Assembly: GCA_045579085.1 (NCBI GenBank)
Contig: JAZNLO010000004.1
Span: 1-46,994 of the forward strand
Direction: 5' to 3'
Origin: RGIG2206 sp045579085
Lineage (GTDB): Bacteria; Bacillota; Clostridia; Oscillospirales; Acutalibacteraceae
DNA: 46,994 nucleotides
This document shows positions 24,483 to 32,988 of this stretch, piece after piece; positions within the stretch are counted from its first letter, which is position 1; every line of letters begins with the position of its first letter. The position numbers and the translations under genes are program-made. Under the pieces are notes generated by a model. The model did not search any database, had not been told where the DNA came from, and saw only the letters and a list, made by a program, of their open reading frames with translations.

Positions 24483-26264
24483 ATGACACAAAACAAGACC
24501 GTTCTTGAGTTTGTTGAAAAAATCAAGAACCTTGTTCAGCCCGATTCAGTTATGTGGATTGACGGTACAGAGGCTCAGCTTGATGAACTTCGTGCAGAGT
24601 CTGTAAGAACAGGCGAAATGATTAAGCTTAACGAGGAGAAGCTGCCCGACTGCTATCTCCACAGAACTAAGCCGAACGACGTTGCACGTGTTGAAAACCG
24701 CACCTTCATTTGCACAAAGAATGAGGAAGATGCAGGCCCCACTAACCATTGGTGTGACCCTGATGAGATGTATAAAAAACTTTACGACATCGCTCGTGAC
24801 AGCTATAAGGGACGTACAATGTACATCATTCCGTTCTCAATGGGCCCGATAGGCTCACCTTTGGCAAAGATAGGCATTGAAATCACTGATTCTATCTATG
24901 TTGTTCTCAATATGGCTATCATGACCAGAGTTGGCGCTAAGGTGCTTGACGTGCTTGGTGACAGCAATGACTGGGTACGTGGCTTCCACGCATCTTGCGA
25001 TATCGACCCTGAAAACCGTTATATCTGCCAGTTCCCTGAGGATAACACCATCATTTCAGTTAACTCTGCATACGGCGGAAACGTTCTTCTTGGTAAGAAG
25101 TGCTTTGCATTGCGCATAGCTTCATATCAGGGTTGGAAAGAGGGCTGGATGGCTGAGCATATGCTCATTCTCGGCCTTGAGAATCCTAAGGGCGAGGTAA
25201 AATATATCGCAGCGGCATTCCCGTCGGCTTGCGGCAAGACTAACCTTGCTATGCTTATTCCGCCTGAATATCTGCGCAAGAAGGGTTACAAAATCTGGAC
25301 AGTTGGTGACGATATCAGCTGGATGCGCATAGGTAAGGATGGCAGACTCTATGCTATCAACCCAGAAAACGGCTTCTTTGGAGTTGCTCCGGGAACAAAC
25401 GAGAAGTCAAACTTCAACGCTCTTGAGTCAACCAAGAAGGGCACAATCTTCACAAACGTTTGCTACAATATAGACGAAAACACAGTATGGTGGGAAGGTC
25501 TTGACAAGAATCCGCCTAAGAACGCTCTTGACTGGACAGGTGAGCCTTGGGATTGCACAAAGTTCGACAAGAACGACAAGTCAACCTACGGTGCTCATCC
25601 CAACAGCCGTTTCACCGCTCCTGCAAGCAACTGTCCTTGCATTTCACCTGAGTTTGAGAAGGGTGAGGGCGTGCCGATTTCAGCAATCGTATTCGGTGGA
25701 CGCAGGGCAAAGCTTGCTCCGCTGGTATATCAGTCAAAGGATTGGGAAAACGGTGTATTCATCGGTTCTGCAATGGCTTCTGAGACTACCGCTGCTGCAG
25801 CAGGTGCAGTAGGTGTTGTACGTCGTGACCCGATGGCAATGCTTCCTTTCTGCGGATATCATATGGGTGACTACTTCCGTCATTGGCTCGATATGGGCAA
25901 GAAGCTTGGCGACAAAGCACCGAAGATTTTCAACGTAAACTGGTTCCGCACCGACGATGAGGGCAACTTTATGTGGCCCGGATTTGGCGACAATATGCGT
26001 GTTCTCAACTGGATTATCGAGCGTTGCGAGGGCACTGCAGATGCTGACGAAACCGCTATCGGTTACATTCCGAAGCCGGAAGACATTGACTTGACTGACC
26101 TCGATATGAATATTGATACGCTTAAGAGCATCCTCGATGTTGACAAGGCAGCTTGGGATAAGGAAGTTGAGGAAATTACCGAGCATTACAAGAAGTTCGG
26201 CGATAGACTTCCTAAGGAGCTTGCTGCTCAGCTTGAATCGCTCAAGGAGCGTCTTGCTGACTAA
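24483..26264 (+). CDS. pckG: Phosphoenolpyruvate carboxykinase (GTP)
   Basis: PEPCK interconverts oxaloacetate and PEP with GTP/GDP; in anaerobes it often runs in the carboxylating direction. The 593-residue length and sequence are of the GTP type. Visible motifs are YIIPFSMGPIGSPLAKIGIE, the P-loop FPSACGKTNLAML, VGDDISWMRIGKDGRLYAIN with metal-binding Asp residues, FGGRR, and a C-terminal FNVNWFR. It is monocistronic with its own promoters and terminator. Confidence 0.97.
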   Translation: MTQNKTVLEFVEKIKNLVQPDSVMWIDGTEAQLDELRAESVRTGEMIKLNEEKLPDCYLHRTKPNDVARVENRTFICTKNEEDAGPTNHWCDPDEMYKKLYDIARDSYKGRTMYIIPFSMGPIGSPLAKIGIEITDSIYVVLNMAIMTRVGAKVLDVLGDSNDWVRGFHASCDIDPENRYICQFPEDNTIISVNSAYGGNVLLGKKCFALRIASYQGWKEGWMAEHMLILGLENPKGEVKYIAAAFPSACGKTNLAMLIPPEYLRKKGYKIWTVGDDISWMRIGKDGRLYAINPENGFFGVAPGTNEKSNFNALESTKKGTIFTNVCYNIDENTVWWEGLDKNPPKNALDWTGEPWDCTKFDKNDKSTYGAHPNSRFTAPASNCPCISPEFEKGEGVPISAIVFGGRRAKLAPLVYQSKDWENGVFIGSAMASETTAAAAGAVGVVRRDPMAMLPFCGYHMGDYFRHWLDMGKKLGDKAPKIFNVNWFRTDDEGNFMWPGFGDNMRVLNWIIERCEGTADADETAIGYIPKPEDIDLTDLDMNIDTLKSILDVDKAAWDKEVEEITEHYKKFGDRLPKELAAQLESLKERLAD

Positions 26265-26285
26265 GCGAAAAGTCTAATGGATTAT

Positions 26286-26323
26286 AAAACCACTCTGTTT
26301 TTAATCAGAAATAGGGTGGTTTT
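26286..26323 (+). terminator. Terminator after pckG
   Basis: AAAACCACTCT (26286-26296) pairs with AGGGTGGTTTT (26313-26323) with one T-G wobble, ending in a T run. Confidence 0.85.
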
Positions 26324-26429
26324 ATGTTTCTTTTAAAGGCAAGAATATTATTGGGTTTGTAACAAATATTAATATAAAATAATACAATATAGGTATATTT
26401 TGTGTGGCTGTTTTTTTGATATGTTTTGG

Positions 26430-26458
26430 TTGACAAGAATGAAAAAATATGTTATATA
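26430..26458 (+). promoter_or_regulatory. Promoter of the aspS-gatCAB operon
   Basis: TTGACA (26430-26435) and TATATA (26453-26458), 17-base spacer, TGT before the -10. Expected start is near 26465, just ahead of T-box stem I. The preceding 26324-26429 is AT-rich with no recognised feature. Confidence 0.8.
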
Positions 26459-26470
26459 AATATTGATAAT

Positions 26471-26712
26471 ATAGGCGTTGATGGAGAGAGTATCATAACC
26501 TGAGTATTTTCAGAGAGCTGTGGGTGCTGAAAACACAGCAATACTTCTTATGAGAAAAACACTTCGGAGCCGGCGGAAGAAAGCTGTAAGGTGAGTAGAA
26601 CCGTCCGTAGCATCGCGTAAAGATGATAAGAGTGGATTGCTAAGCAATCAATTTGGGTGGTACCGCGGAAGATGTCTTTCGTCCCATATGGGCGAATGGC
26701 ATCTTTTTTATT
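26471..26712 (+). promoter_or_regulatory. T-box riboswitch with AAC (Asn) specifier, upstream of aspS
   Basis: A T-box leader reads the charging state of a tRNA and controls termination. Stem I closes with GGC (26474-26476) and GCC (26569-26571); an inner helix pairs TCATAA (26493-26498) with TTATGA (26548-26553). The 5' side of the internal loop has AGTA, and the 3' side reads GAAAAACA, which places the specifier triplet at 26558-26560 as AAC followed by the usual A. The antiterminator T-box is TGGGTGGTACCGCGG (26654-26668), with TGGT for the tRNA acceptor end. The competing terminator pairs AAGATG with CATCTT (26669-26705), ending in T7. AAC is an asparagine codon. Confidence 0.9.
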
Positions 26713-26761
26713 TTGTTTTAAAATGTTAAACTCTAAGATATTTCTTGATGGAGGAAAAGTT

Positions 26762-28525
26762 ATGTTAAGAACACACAACTGTAATGAACTGAGATTGGAG
26801 CATATCGACCAGACTGTTAAGCTTGCAGGCTGGGTAGACACTGTAAGAGACCACGGCGGAGTAATCTTCGTTGATTTAAGAGACCATTACGGCGTGACTC
26901 AGGTTGTTATGTCTGATGATACATTGATGCGTGGTGTTAATAAAGAAACAGTTGTTCTCGTTGAGGGAAAGGTAACCAAGAGAGATGAGGAAACTGTAAA
27001 CGCAAAGCTTTCAACAGGTATGGTAGAGGTGCGTGTTGACAGCCTTGAGATTCTCGGACCGAGTATGCAGTCGTTGCCTTTCGACATTGACAGCTCCACA
27101 CAAACCCGTGAGGATGTTCGCTTAAAATATCGTTTCTTGGATTTACGCAATCCAAAGGTTCATAATAATATTGTGCTTCGTGCGCAAATCATCTCTTATC
27201 TGAGAAGGCAGATGGAGGAGATGGGCTTCTTAGAAATTCAGACACCTATACTCACAGCGTCATCTCCTGAGGGCGCGCGTGACTATCTGGTACCCAGCCG
27301 TAAGCATAAAGGCAAATTCTATGCTTTGCCGCAGGCACCGCAGCAGTTTAAGCAGCTTTTGATGGCATCAGGCTTCGATAGGTATTTCCAGATTGCTCCT
27401 TGTTTCCGTGACGAAGACGCAAGACAGGACCGTTCACCAGGCGAGTTCTATCAGCTCGACTTTGAAATGTCCTTTGCCAGTCAGGAGGACGTGTTTGAGG
27501 TAGCAGAAACTGTTATCTACAACACATTCAAGAAGTTCTCGGATAAGGAGATATCCAAGCCGCCGTTCAGACGCATTTCCTTTGCGGATGCAATGCTTAA
27601 CTACGGCACCGACAAGCCCGACTTACGCAATCCCCTTATCATCAAGGATTTGACTGACTTCTTTGCTAAGCACGAGTTCTTGGATTTCAACGGCAGAACA
27701 GTACCGTTTAAGAATAAGCTTGTTCGTGGTATTGTTGCAGATTACCTCAGCATTCCTGACGGCAAAAAAGCGTTTGAAAAGAATATTGATGCTTATTCAA
27801 GAAGCATTGGAATGCGCTTTGGCGTTGGTTATATCACGCTTGAAGACGGCGAGTATAAAGGCCCTATTGCTAAGTTCTTAACTCAGGAGCAAAAGCAAGA
27901 GCTTACAGAGCTTGTTGGAATCAAGAACGGAGAAACTCTGTTCTTTATCAGCGATGCACCTGCAGTAATCAATCAGCTTGCAGGCCAGATGAGAACTTGG
28001 ATTGCAACCGAGCTTGGTCTTATCAAGAACGATTCGTTCGAGTTCTGCTTCATCGTAGATTTCCCGATGTACGAGCGCAACAGCGAAACAAACAAGATAG
28101 ACTTTACTCATAACCCGTTCTCAATGCCACAGGGCGGAATGGACGCGTTGCTCAATAAGGACCCGCTTGAAATTTTTGCATATCAGTATGATATCGTATG
28201 CAACGGCGTAGAGCTGTCTTCTGGCGCAGTGCGTAACCACAACCCCAACATTATGAAGAAAGCGTTTGAGATTGCGGGTTACGGGGAAGAAGACGTAAAG
28301 GCAAAGTTTGGCGCATTGTACACAGCGTTCTCATATGGCGCACCGCCCCACGCAGGTATGGCACCGGGCGTAGACCGTATGGTAATGCTTATAGCCGAAG
28401 AGGACACTATTCGTGACGTTATTGCGTTCCCGTTAAACGGCAATGCACAGGATGTGATGATGGGCGCACCGGGCGAGGTTACCGAGCAGCAGCTCAGAGA
28501 AGTTCACATCAAGGTGAGAGACTGA
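26762..28525 (+). CDS. aspS: Aspartyl-tRNA synthetase (probably non-discriminating)
   Basis: A bacterial-type class II synthetase of 587 residues. It begins with an OB-fold anticodon domain (VKLAGWVDTVRDHGGVIFVDLRD), then the catalytic domain with FLEIQTPILTASSPEGARDY, motif 2 FRDEDARQDRSPGEFYQLDF, the GAD insertion, and motif 3 GMAPGVDRMVML. The ATG at 26762 has GGAGG nine bases upstream; a longer frame would run through the T-box. Linkage to gatCAB and an Asn-reading T-box suggest that it also charges tRNA-Asn with aspartate (inference). Confidence 0.95.
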   Translation: MLRTHNCNELRLEHIDQTVKLAGWVDTVRDHGGVIFVDLRDHYGVTQVVMSDDTLMRGVNKETVVLVEGKVTKRDEETVNAKLSTGMVEVRVDSLEILGPSMQSLPFDIDSSTQTREDVRLKYRFLDLRNPKVHNNIVLRAQIISYLRRQMEEMGFLEIQTPILTASSPEGARDYLVPSRKHKGKFYALPQAPQQFKQLLMASGFDRYFQIAPCFRDEDARQDRSPGEFYQLDFEMSFASQEDVFEVAETVIYNTFKKFSDKEISKPPFRRISFADAMLNYGTDKPDLRNPLIIKDLTDFFAKHEFLDFNGRTVPFKNKLVRGIVADYLSIPDGKKAFEKNIDAYSRSIGMRFGVGYITLEDGEYKGPIAKFLTQEQKQELTELVGIKNGETLFFISDAPAVINQLAGQMRTWIATELGLIKNDSFEFCFIVDFPMYERNSETNKIDFTHNPFSMPQGGMDALLNKDPLEIFAYQYDIVCNGVELSSGAVRNHNPNIMKKAFEIAGYGEEDVKAKFGALYTAFSYGAPPHAGMAPGVDRMVMLIAEEDTIRDVIAFPLNGNAQDVMMGAPGEVTEQQLREVHIKVRD

Positions 28526-28539
28526 GAAAGGAGTCTTTT

Positions 28540-28821
28540 ATGGATAAAGAAGCTTTAGTCAGGTTGGAGAAACAAAACCAGCTTCAGCTTGATGATACAC
28601 AGAGAGAGTCGGTGTTGGCATTTTTGGAAGACCAGCACAGACAGATAGCTCAGCTTGCAGAGATTGATACCGAGCAAGTTGAGAGAATGGTTCACGTTAT
28701 GCCTGTTTACACGGTAGTGCGTGACGATGTTTCCGTTAAAAAATTCACCAGAGAGGAACTTCAGCAGCAGGCTCCTGAAACGATGGACGGCTATTGGCAA
28801 GTTCCCCGACTGGTAGAGTAA
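28540..28821 (+). CDS. gatC: Aspartyl/glutamyl-tRNA amidotransferase subunit C
   Basis: GatC wraps around and stabilises the GatA-GatB complex. The 93-residue protein has a helical N-terminal half and the family tail VRDDVSVKKFTREELQQQAP followed by GYWQVPRLVE, matching the usual RxD...REexLxxAP...VPxvve pattern. Sequence in the first half is divergent. AAAGGAG precedes the ATG. It lies between aspS and gatA, which supports the call. Confidence 0.88.
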   Translation: MDKEALVRLEKQNQLQLDDTQRESVLAFLEDQHRQIAQLAEIDTEQVERMVHVMPVYTVVRDDVSVKKFTREELQQQAPETMDGYWQVPRLVE

Positions 28822-28845
28822 GCTTGGCAAGAAAGGATACGTCAT

Positions 28846-30051
28846 ATGAAGTTATTTATAACACAAGGCGGCACAGGCGCAAAAAGCGTAGTGCTTGATG
28901 ATATGATTCTGACCAAGAGTATGCCTACAACAGCGGGCTCAAAAATGCTTGACGGGTATGTAAGCCTTTTTGAAGCAGAGGTTGTAACAAGGCTTGAAAA
29001 CGCAGGCTATACAATAGGTGGAAAGATAAATACAGGCGAGTTCGGCGTTGATTTATTGGGAGAAACCTCGTTTTTCTCGGCTTGCGTTGATGAAAATGGT
29101 AAGCTTAACGGCGCCGCAGGAGAGCTGCTCAAAAGTAAAGAGGCTCTTGCAGCAGTGCAGTTGGATGTAAACGGCGCTCCGCAGCGTGTTGCAGCGCTTA
29201 ACGATTTGTTTTATATTAAGCCAACCTACGCAACAGTATCGCGCTTTGGCACAATCCCCGCAGTTTGCTCTGCAGAAACAGTGTCTGTAACCGCAGACTC
29301 AGTTGAGACTTGCAGAGAGTTGCTTAGCGCCATTGTCGGTCACGACGATAAGGACGGCACAAGTTTGCCTGAGGAAATGTGCAGCAAGCTTAAAAAGGAT
29401 GCGCCACGCAATAAGGTCAAGAAAGTTGCAATAGCAAAAGGCTTGGTTGGCGCAGCCGATGAGGAAACTGTTCAGAGAATTGCTCAGTTTAGAGCGTTCC
29501 TTGAATCACAGGGTATAGAGTGCGTTGAAATTGACGATGCGATTCTTATGTCTGCAAAAGCGGCTTTCAACGTGCTTATGTCGGCAGAGCTTTGCAATAA
29601 CGTTTCACGTTATGACGGCGTAAAGTTTGGCCACCGCTCAAAAACCTACACTAATATTGATGAGCTTTATACAAACAGCCGCACAGAAGCGTTTGGCGAG
29701 CTTGTAAAGTCGCTGATACTTCTCGGCTCAGACGTGCTTTCAACAGATAACTATATGTCAATGTACGACAAGGCTCAGCGAGTTCGCAGAGTAATTGTTG
29801 AGGCATTTGCAGCTATTTTCGCAGACTTTGACTGTGTTTTAGCACCTGTATGCTCCAAGCGCAGCTACACATTAGAGCAAGTGCAGTCAAACAAGTATAT
29901 CGCGTGTGAGGAAAACCTGTTCACTGCGCCCACATCCATATCAGGACTTCCTGTTGTGGTTGCAGGCGGCGTGCAGCTGATAGGCCCCGCCTTTTCTGAA
30001 AACAGTCTACTTGATTTGGCAGAAAGCTACGAGAAGGAGCAGAAACAATGA
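28846..30051 (+). CDS. gatA: GatA homologue lacking the amidase catalytic triad
   Basis: GatA normally releases ammonia from glutamine through a Lys-cisSer-Ser triad and passes it to GatB. This 401-residue protein is clearly a GatA by TTAGSKMLDGY, GKINTGEFG, KPTYATVSRFG, VSRYDGVKFGHRSK, and the TAPTSISGLP segment. The usual KDN lysine is L17 (VVLDDM). The GGSSGGS loop reads LNGAAGEL, so both serines are Ala (A90, A91). The nucleophile in DTGGSIRQPA is A111 (DVNGAPQRVA). About 65 N-terminal residues of ordinary GatA are absent. The frame is open and collinear, so this is not a frameshift; a pseudo-amidase is inferred. It overlaps gatB by four bases. Confidence 0.85.
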   Translation: MKLFITQGGTGAKSVVLDDMILTKSMPTTAGSKMLDGYVSLFEAEVVTRLENAGYTIGGKINTGEFGVDLLGETSFFSACVDENGKLNGAAGELLKSKEALAAVQLDVNGAPQRVAALNDLFYIKPTYATVSRFGTIPAVCSAETVSVTADSVETCRELLSAIVGHDDKDGTSLPEEMCSKLKKDAPRNKVKKVAIAKGLVGAADEETVQRIAQFRAFLESQGIECVEIDDAILMSAKAAFNVLMSAELCNNVSRYDGVKFGHRSKTYTNIDELYTNSRTEAFGELVKSLILLGSDVLSTDNYMSMYDKAQRVRRVIVEAFAAIFADFDCVLAPVCSKRSYTLEQVQSNKYIACEENLFTAPTSISGLPVVVAGGVQLIGPAFSENSLLDLAESYEKEQKQ

Positions 30052-31484
30052 AAAATTATGAAACAGTCATAGGTCTTGAAGTTCATATAGAACTGGCAAC
30101 CGAGTCTAAAATTTTCTGTTCTTGCTCAGCTAAGTTCGGCGGAGAACAGAACGACCACGTTTGCCCCGCTTGCTGTGGTATGCCGGGAATGCTCCCTGTT
30201 GTCAACAAGCGAGTGGTAGACTTGGGTATGACAGCAGGTATGATGCTTAATTGCGATATTAACCGTGTTACAACCTTTGATAAAAAGAGCTATTATTACC
30301 CCGATTTGCCTTGCTCATATCAGACAACTCAGTGGTTTGCACCCGTGTGTGTAAACGGCACAGTCACCATCGACACTGCTAACGGCCCGAAGGATATCCG
30401 CATAAAGCAAATCCATATGGAAGAGGACGCGGGCAAGCTTGTGCACGACGATTGGACAGATACCTCTTTGGTTGACTTCAACCGCACCAGCGTTCCGCTG
30501 ATTGAGATAGTCAGCCAGCCTGATTTGTCAAGCGCAGACGAGGTTGTTGCATATCTTGAAAGACTGCGTTCGCTGCTTCGCTTTGCAAAGGTGTCTGAAT
30601 GCAGAATGGAACAGGGCTCAATGAGATGCGATGTAAACTTGTCTGTTCGTCCTGTGGGCAGTACAAAACTCGGTGTCAGAACCGAAATGAAGAATATGAA
30701 CTCGCTTTCTGCGATTGTAAGGGCAATCGAGTACGAAACAGCGCGTCATATTGATGCCATCGAGAACGGCACTGATGACTTGGTGCAGGAAACTCGCAGA
30801 TGGGACGATATCAAGGGCAAGAGCTATGCTATGAGAAACAAGGAAACAGCGGGCGACTATCGCTATTTCCCTGACCCCAACATTATGCCGATTGTTATCG
30901 ACGATGAGTGGTTTGACAGAATCAAGCAGTCGTTGCCTGAGTTGCCTGAAATTAAAAAGGCTCGCTATGTAAACGAGCTTGGCTTGACCGAGTATGATGC
31001 AGACCAGTTGTTGCAAAGCCGTGCGTTCTGCGACTGCTTTGAGGAAGCTTATGCAAGCTGCGGTATGGCTAAGGAAGTTGCAAACTGGCTGATTTCCGAC
31101 TGTATGAAGATACTTAACAGAAAGCAGATGACTGTTGATATGCTCAATATCAGCGGTACAGCTCTGGGCGAATTGGTTAAGCTTGTCAGCGAGGGCAAGG
31201 TCGGCAACGCAAACGCTAAAAAGATACTGGAAGCTATGTTCGAGGAGGATATTGCTCCAGCTGAATATGCAGAGAAAAACGGCTATATCATTTCAAATGA
31301 TACCGATAGTATCGAAGCTGTAATCAGGGCTGTTATCGCCGCAGACCCGAAATCTGTTGAGGATTTCAAGGGCGGCAAGGAAAAGGCGCTGATGGCGTTG
31401 TTTGGTAAGTGTATGAAGGAATTGAGAGGCAACTGCTCACCTCAGCTTCTCAGGGAAATGCTGCTTAAGATAATCAACGAATAA
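30048..31484 (+). CDS. gatB: Aspartyl/glutamyl-tRNA amidotransferase subunit B
   Basis: GatB phosphorylates the misacylated Asp- or Glu-tRNA and amidates it with ammonia. The 478-residue protein keeps the family motifs: YETVIGLEVHIEL, CPACCGMPGMLPVVN, FDKKSYYYPDLP, IHMEEDAGKL, SLVDFNRTSVPLIEIVS, GSMRCDVNLSVRP and KNMNSLSAIVRAIEYE, plus a YqeY-like C-terminal tail. No key residue is obviously missing, in contrast with GatA. The ATG overlaps the gatA stop (ATGA). It is last in the operon. Confidence 0.95.
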   Translation: MKNYETVIGLEVHIELATESKIFCSCSAKFGGEQNDHVCPACCGMPGMLPVVNKRVVDLGMTAGMMLNCDINRVTTFDKKSYYYPDLPCSYQTTQWFAPVCVNGTVTIDTANGPKDIRIKQIHMEEDAGKLVHDDWTDTSLVDFNRTSVPLIEIVSQPDLSSADEVVAYLERLRSLLRFAKVSECRMEQGSMRCDVNLSVRPVGSTKLGVRTEMKNMNSLSAIVRAIEYETARHIDAIENGTDDLVQETRRWDDIKGKSYAMRNKETAGDYRYFPDPNIMPIVIDDEWFDRIKQSLPELPEIKKARYVNELGLTEYDADQLLQSRAFCDCFEEAYASCGMAKEVANWLISDCMKILNRKQMTVDMLNISGTALGELVKLVSEGKVGNANAKKILEAMFEEDIAPAEYAEKNGYIISNDTDSIEAVIRAVIAADPKSVEDFKGGKEKALMALFGKCMKELRGNCSPQLLREMLLKIINE

Positions 31485-31510
31485 GATTTGTTGATTAAAA
31501 GGAGAACGTT

Positions 31511-32302
31511 ATGATAGATTGGGAAAAAGAATTGTATGACGAAAACGAAAAGCCGCTTGACAGATTGGTTGACAGCTACAGTTATACCTCGATTTTTCGC
31601 AGAATAGCATTTATTGGGGATAGTTTGGCGTCAGGCGAGTTTGAAACCCGTGATTTCGAGGGCAAACCCGGTTGGCACGATTTGTACGAGTATTCTTGGG
31701 GTCAGTATATCGCAAGAAAGAACGGCTTGCTCGCATATAATTTTTCACGCAGCGGTATGACGGCTAAGGAATATATGGAAACCTTTGCTGAGAAAAACGG
31801 CTTTTGGGATAAGGATAAGGCTTGTCAGGCATACGTTATAGCTTTGGGTGTTAACGATATTTATTGCAAGAATATGGAAATCGGCAGTGTTGACGACATT
31901 GACTTTGAGGACTACACTAAGAACAAGCCGACCTTCTTAGGCTATTATGCAGCAATCATCAGCCGTTATAAAGAGATAAGCCCTGATGCGAAGTTTTTCT
32001 TTGTAACATTCCCCAATACAAATGAACCGCATCTTAGTGATAAAACTTTCGGCGTAATTGATGCGTTATATGAATTAGCAGAGCGTTTTGATAATTCTTA
32101 TGTTATTGATTTGTATAAGTATGCGCCTGTTTATGACGATAGGTTTAAGAAGAAGTTTTATCTACACGGTCATATGAATCCGAGCGGATATATCTTTACA
32201 GCCAAAATTATAGATTCATATATCGACTATATCGTGCGCCATAATCCTGATGACTTCAGATACGCAGGCCTCATCGGCAGCGGTATAACCTTTAAGGAAT
32301 AA
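31511..32302 (+). CDS. SGNH/GDSL-type hydrolase-like protein
   Basis: A 263-residue SGNH-fold protein, probably an esterase or deacylase; the substrate is unknown. Block I is AFIGDSLASGEFE with the nucleophile Ser, a Gly block occurs at NFSRSGMT, block III is ALGVNDIY with the Asn, and the last block is HGHMNPSGY with the His. The Asp normally three residues before that His is missing (Leu). No signal peptide is seen, so it is cytoplasmic. It follows gatB by 26 bases and may be cotranscribed with it. Confidence 0.8.
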   Translation: MIDWEKELYDENEKPLDRLVDSYSYTSIFRRIAFIGDSLASGEFETRDFEGKPGWHDLYEYSWGQYIARKNGLLAYNFSRSGMTAKEYMETFAEKNGFWDKDKACQAYVIALGVNDIYCKNMEIGSVDDIDFEDYTKNKPTFLGYYAAIISRYKEISPDAKFFFVTFPNTNEPHLSDKTFGVIDALYELAERFDNSYVIDLYKYAPVYDDRFKKKFYLHGHMNPSGYIFTAKIIDSYIDYIVRHNPDDFRYAGLIGSGITFKE

Positions 32303-32326
32303 TTGACCTAAATGCTCAACAAACGT

Positions 32327-32357
32327 AAAAAACCACCGACTCGTTCGGTGGTTTTTT
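32327..32357. terminator. Bidirectional terminator
   Basis: AAAAAACCACCGA (32327-32339) pairs perfectly with TCGGTGGTTTTTT (32345-32357) around a five-base loop, between the SGNH gene and the convergent SipW locus. Confidence 0.92.
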
Positions 32358-32988
32358 ATGCATGCCATGAGGACATATCAATCGAATATTCAATTGTGTT
32401 TGGGTCTGCGCTTACGCCTAAGTCACTCAACGACTTTGTTTTAGCATAACCTAAATAACTTGTTGTTGCGCGCCATTTATCCGTCTTTTCAAGATTGGTT
32501 CGATATGCAACAATTTCCACGTTTGAGCCTCCTGCAGACGATAACGCATCTGTGGAGAAAGTATAGGCGTAATACAAGGTATCTGTTACTTTTTCCAGAC
32601 AATAATACAGTCCATGTGTATTATTTTTAGGGTCTAAAATAAATTTTAGGTTTCCGCCCGATACCTTTTGGTTTGAATAAGCAACACCATCGCTTTTCAG
32701 ATATTTATGCAAAACTACGTTGTTGTTAATGTTCAGACCGTAGCCTTTTTTGTTTTCATTTAAGATAAGGTCAATTAACCCAAAATGGTCTTCTCCAAGA
32801 GGAGCTTCCTCTAATTCACCACCGGGCAAAATTTCCTCAGGTGGATACTCGAACAGCGATAGGGAAAGGCTTACAGTCTGCTCAACAGGTTCGGGTGAAC
32901 CCTCAGCATATAACCACGTTGCATAAACACCGCCAACAGAGAAAATGAGCATTAATGCAATAAGAGGAAATAGAAATCTTTTAATCAT
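32356..32988 (-). CDS. Secreted protein with SipW-type signal peptide (second substrate)
   Basis: A 210-residue protein whose N-terminus (KRFLFPLIALMLIFSVGG, then VYATWLYAEG) fits the signal peptide class recognised by SipW, as in TasA and camelysin. After the signal comes a Pro/Glu-rich linker (PPEEILPGGELEEAPLGEDH) and a beta-rich domain containing NINNNVVLHKYLKSD and TDTLYYAYTFSTDA. No enzyme motif is seen; a fibre or surface subunit is likely by analogy. The ATG overlaps the sipW stop by eight bases, so it is cotranslated. Confidence 0.7.
   Translation of the reverse strand: MIKRFLFPLIALMLIFSVGGVYATWLYAEGSPEPVEQTVSLSLSLFEYPPEEILPGGELEEAPLGEDHFGLIDLILNENKKGYGLNINNNVVLHKYLKSDGVAYSNQKVSGGNLKFILDPKNNTHGLYYCLEKVTDTLYYAYTFSTDALSSAGGSNVEIVAYRTNLEKTDKWRATTSYLGYAKTKSLSDLGVSADPNTIEYSIDMSSWHA

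Noticed and set aside
25734..26186. 150-residue antisense frame within pckG
   Set aside because: A shadow of PEPCK codon bias with no independent start signal.
26555..26561. Dual Asn/Glu specifier as in Clostridium acetobutylicum
   Set aside because: The base before AAC is A, so the one-base shift gives AAA and not GAA.
26657..26761. N-terminal extension of aspS
   Set aside because: It would start inside the T-box antiterminator and terminator. The ATG at 26762 has a strong GGAGG and gives a normal AspRS N-terminus.
28846..30051. Frameshift or pseudogene explanation for the odd GatA
   Set aside because: The frame is open throughout, the alignment around the missing residues is gap-free, and the gene is translationally coupled to gatB.
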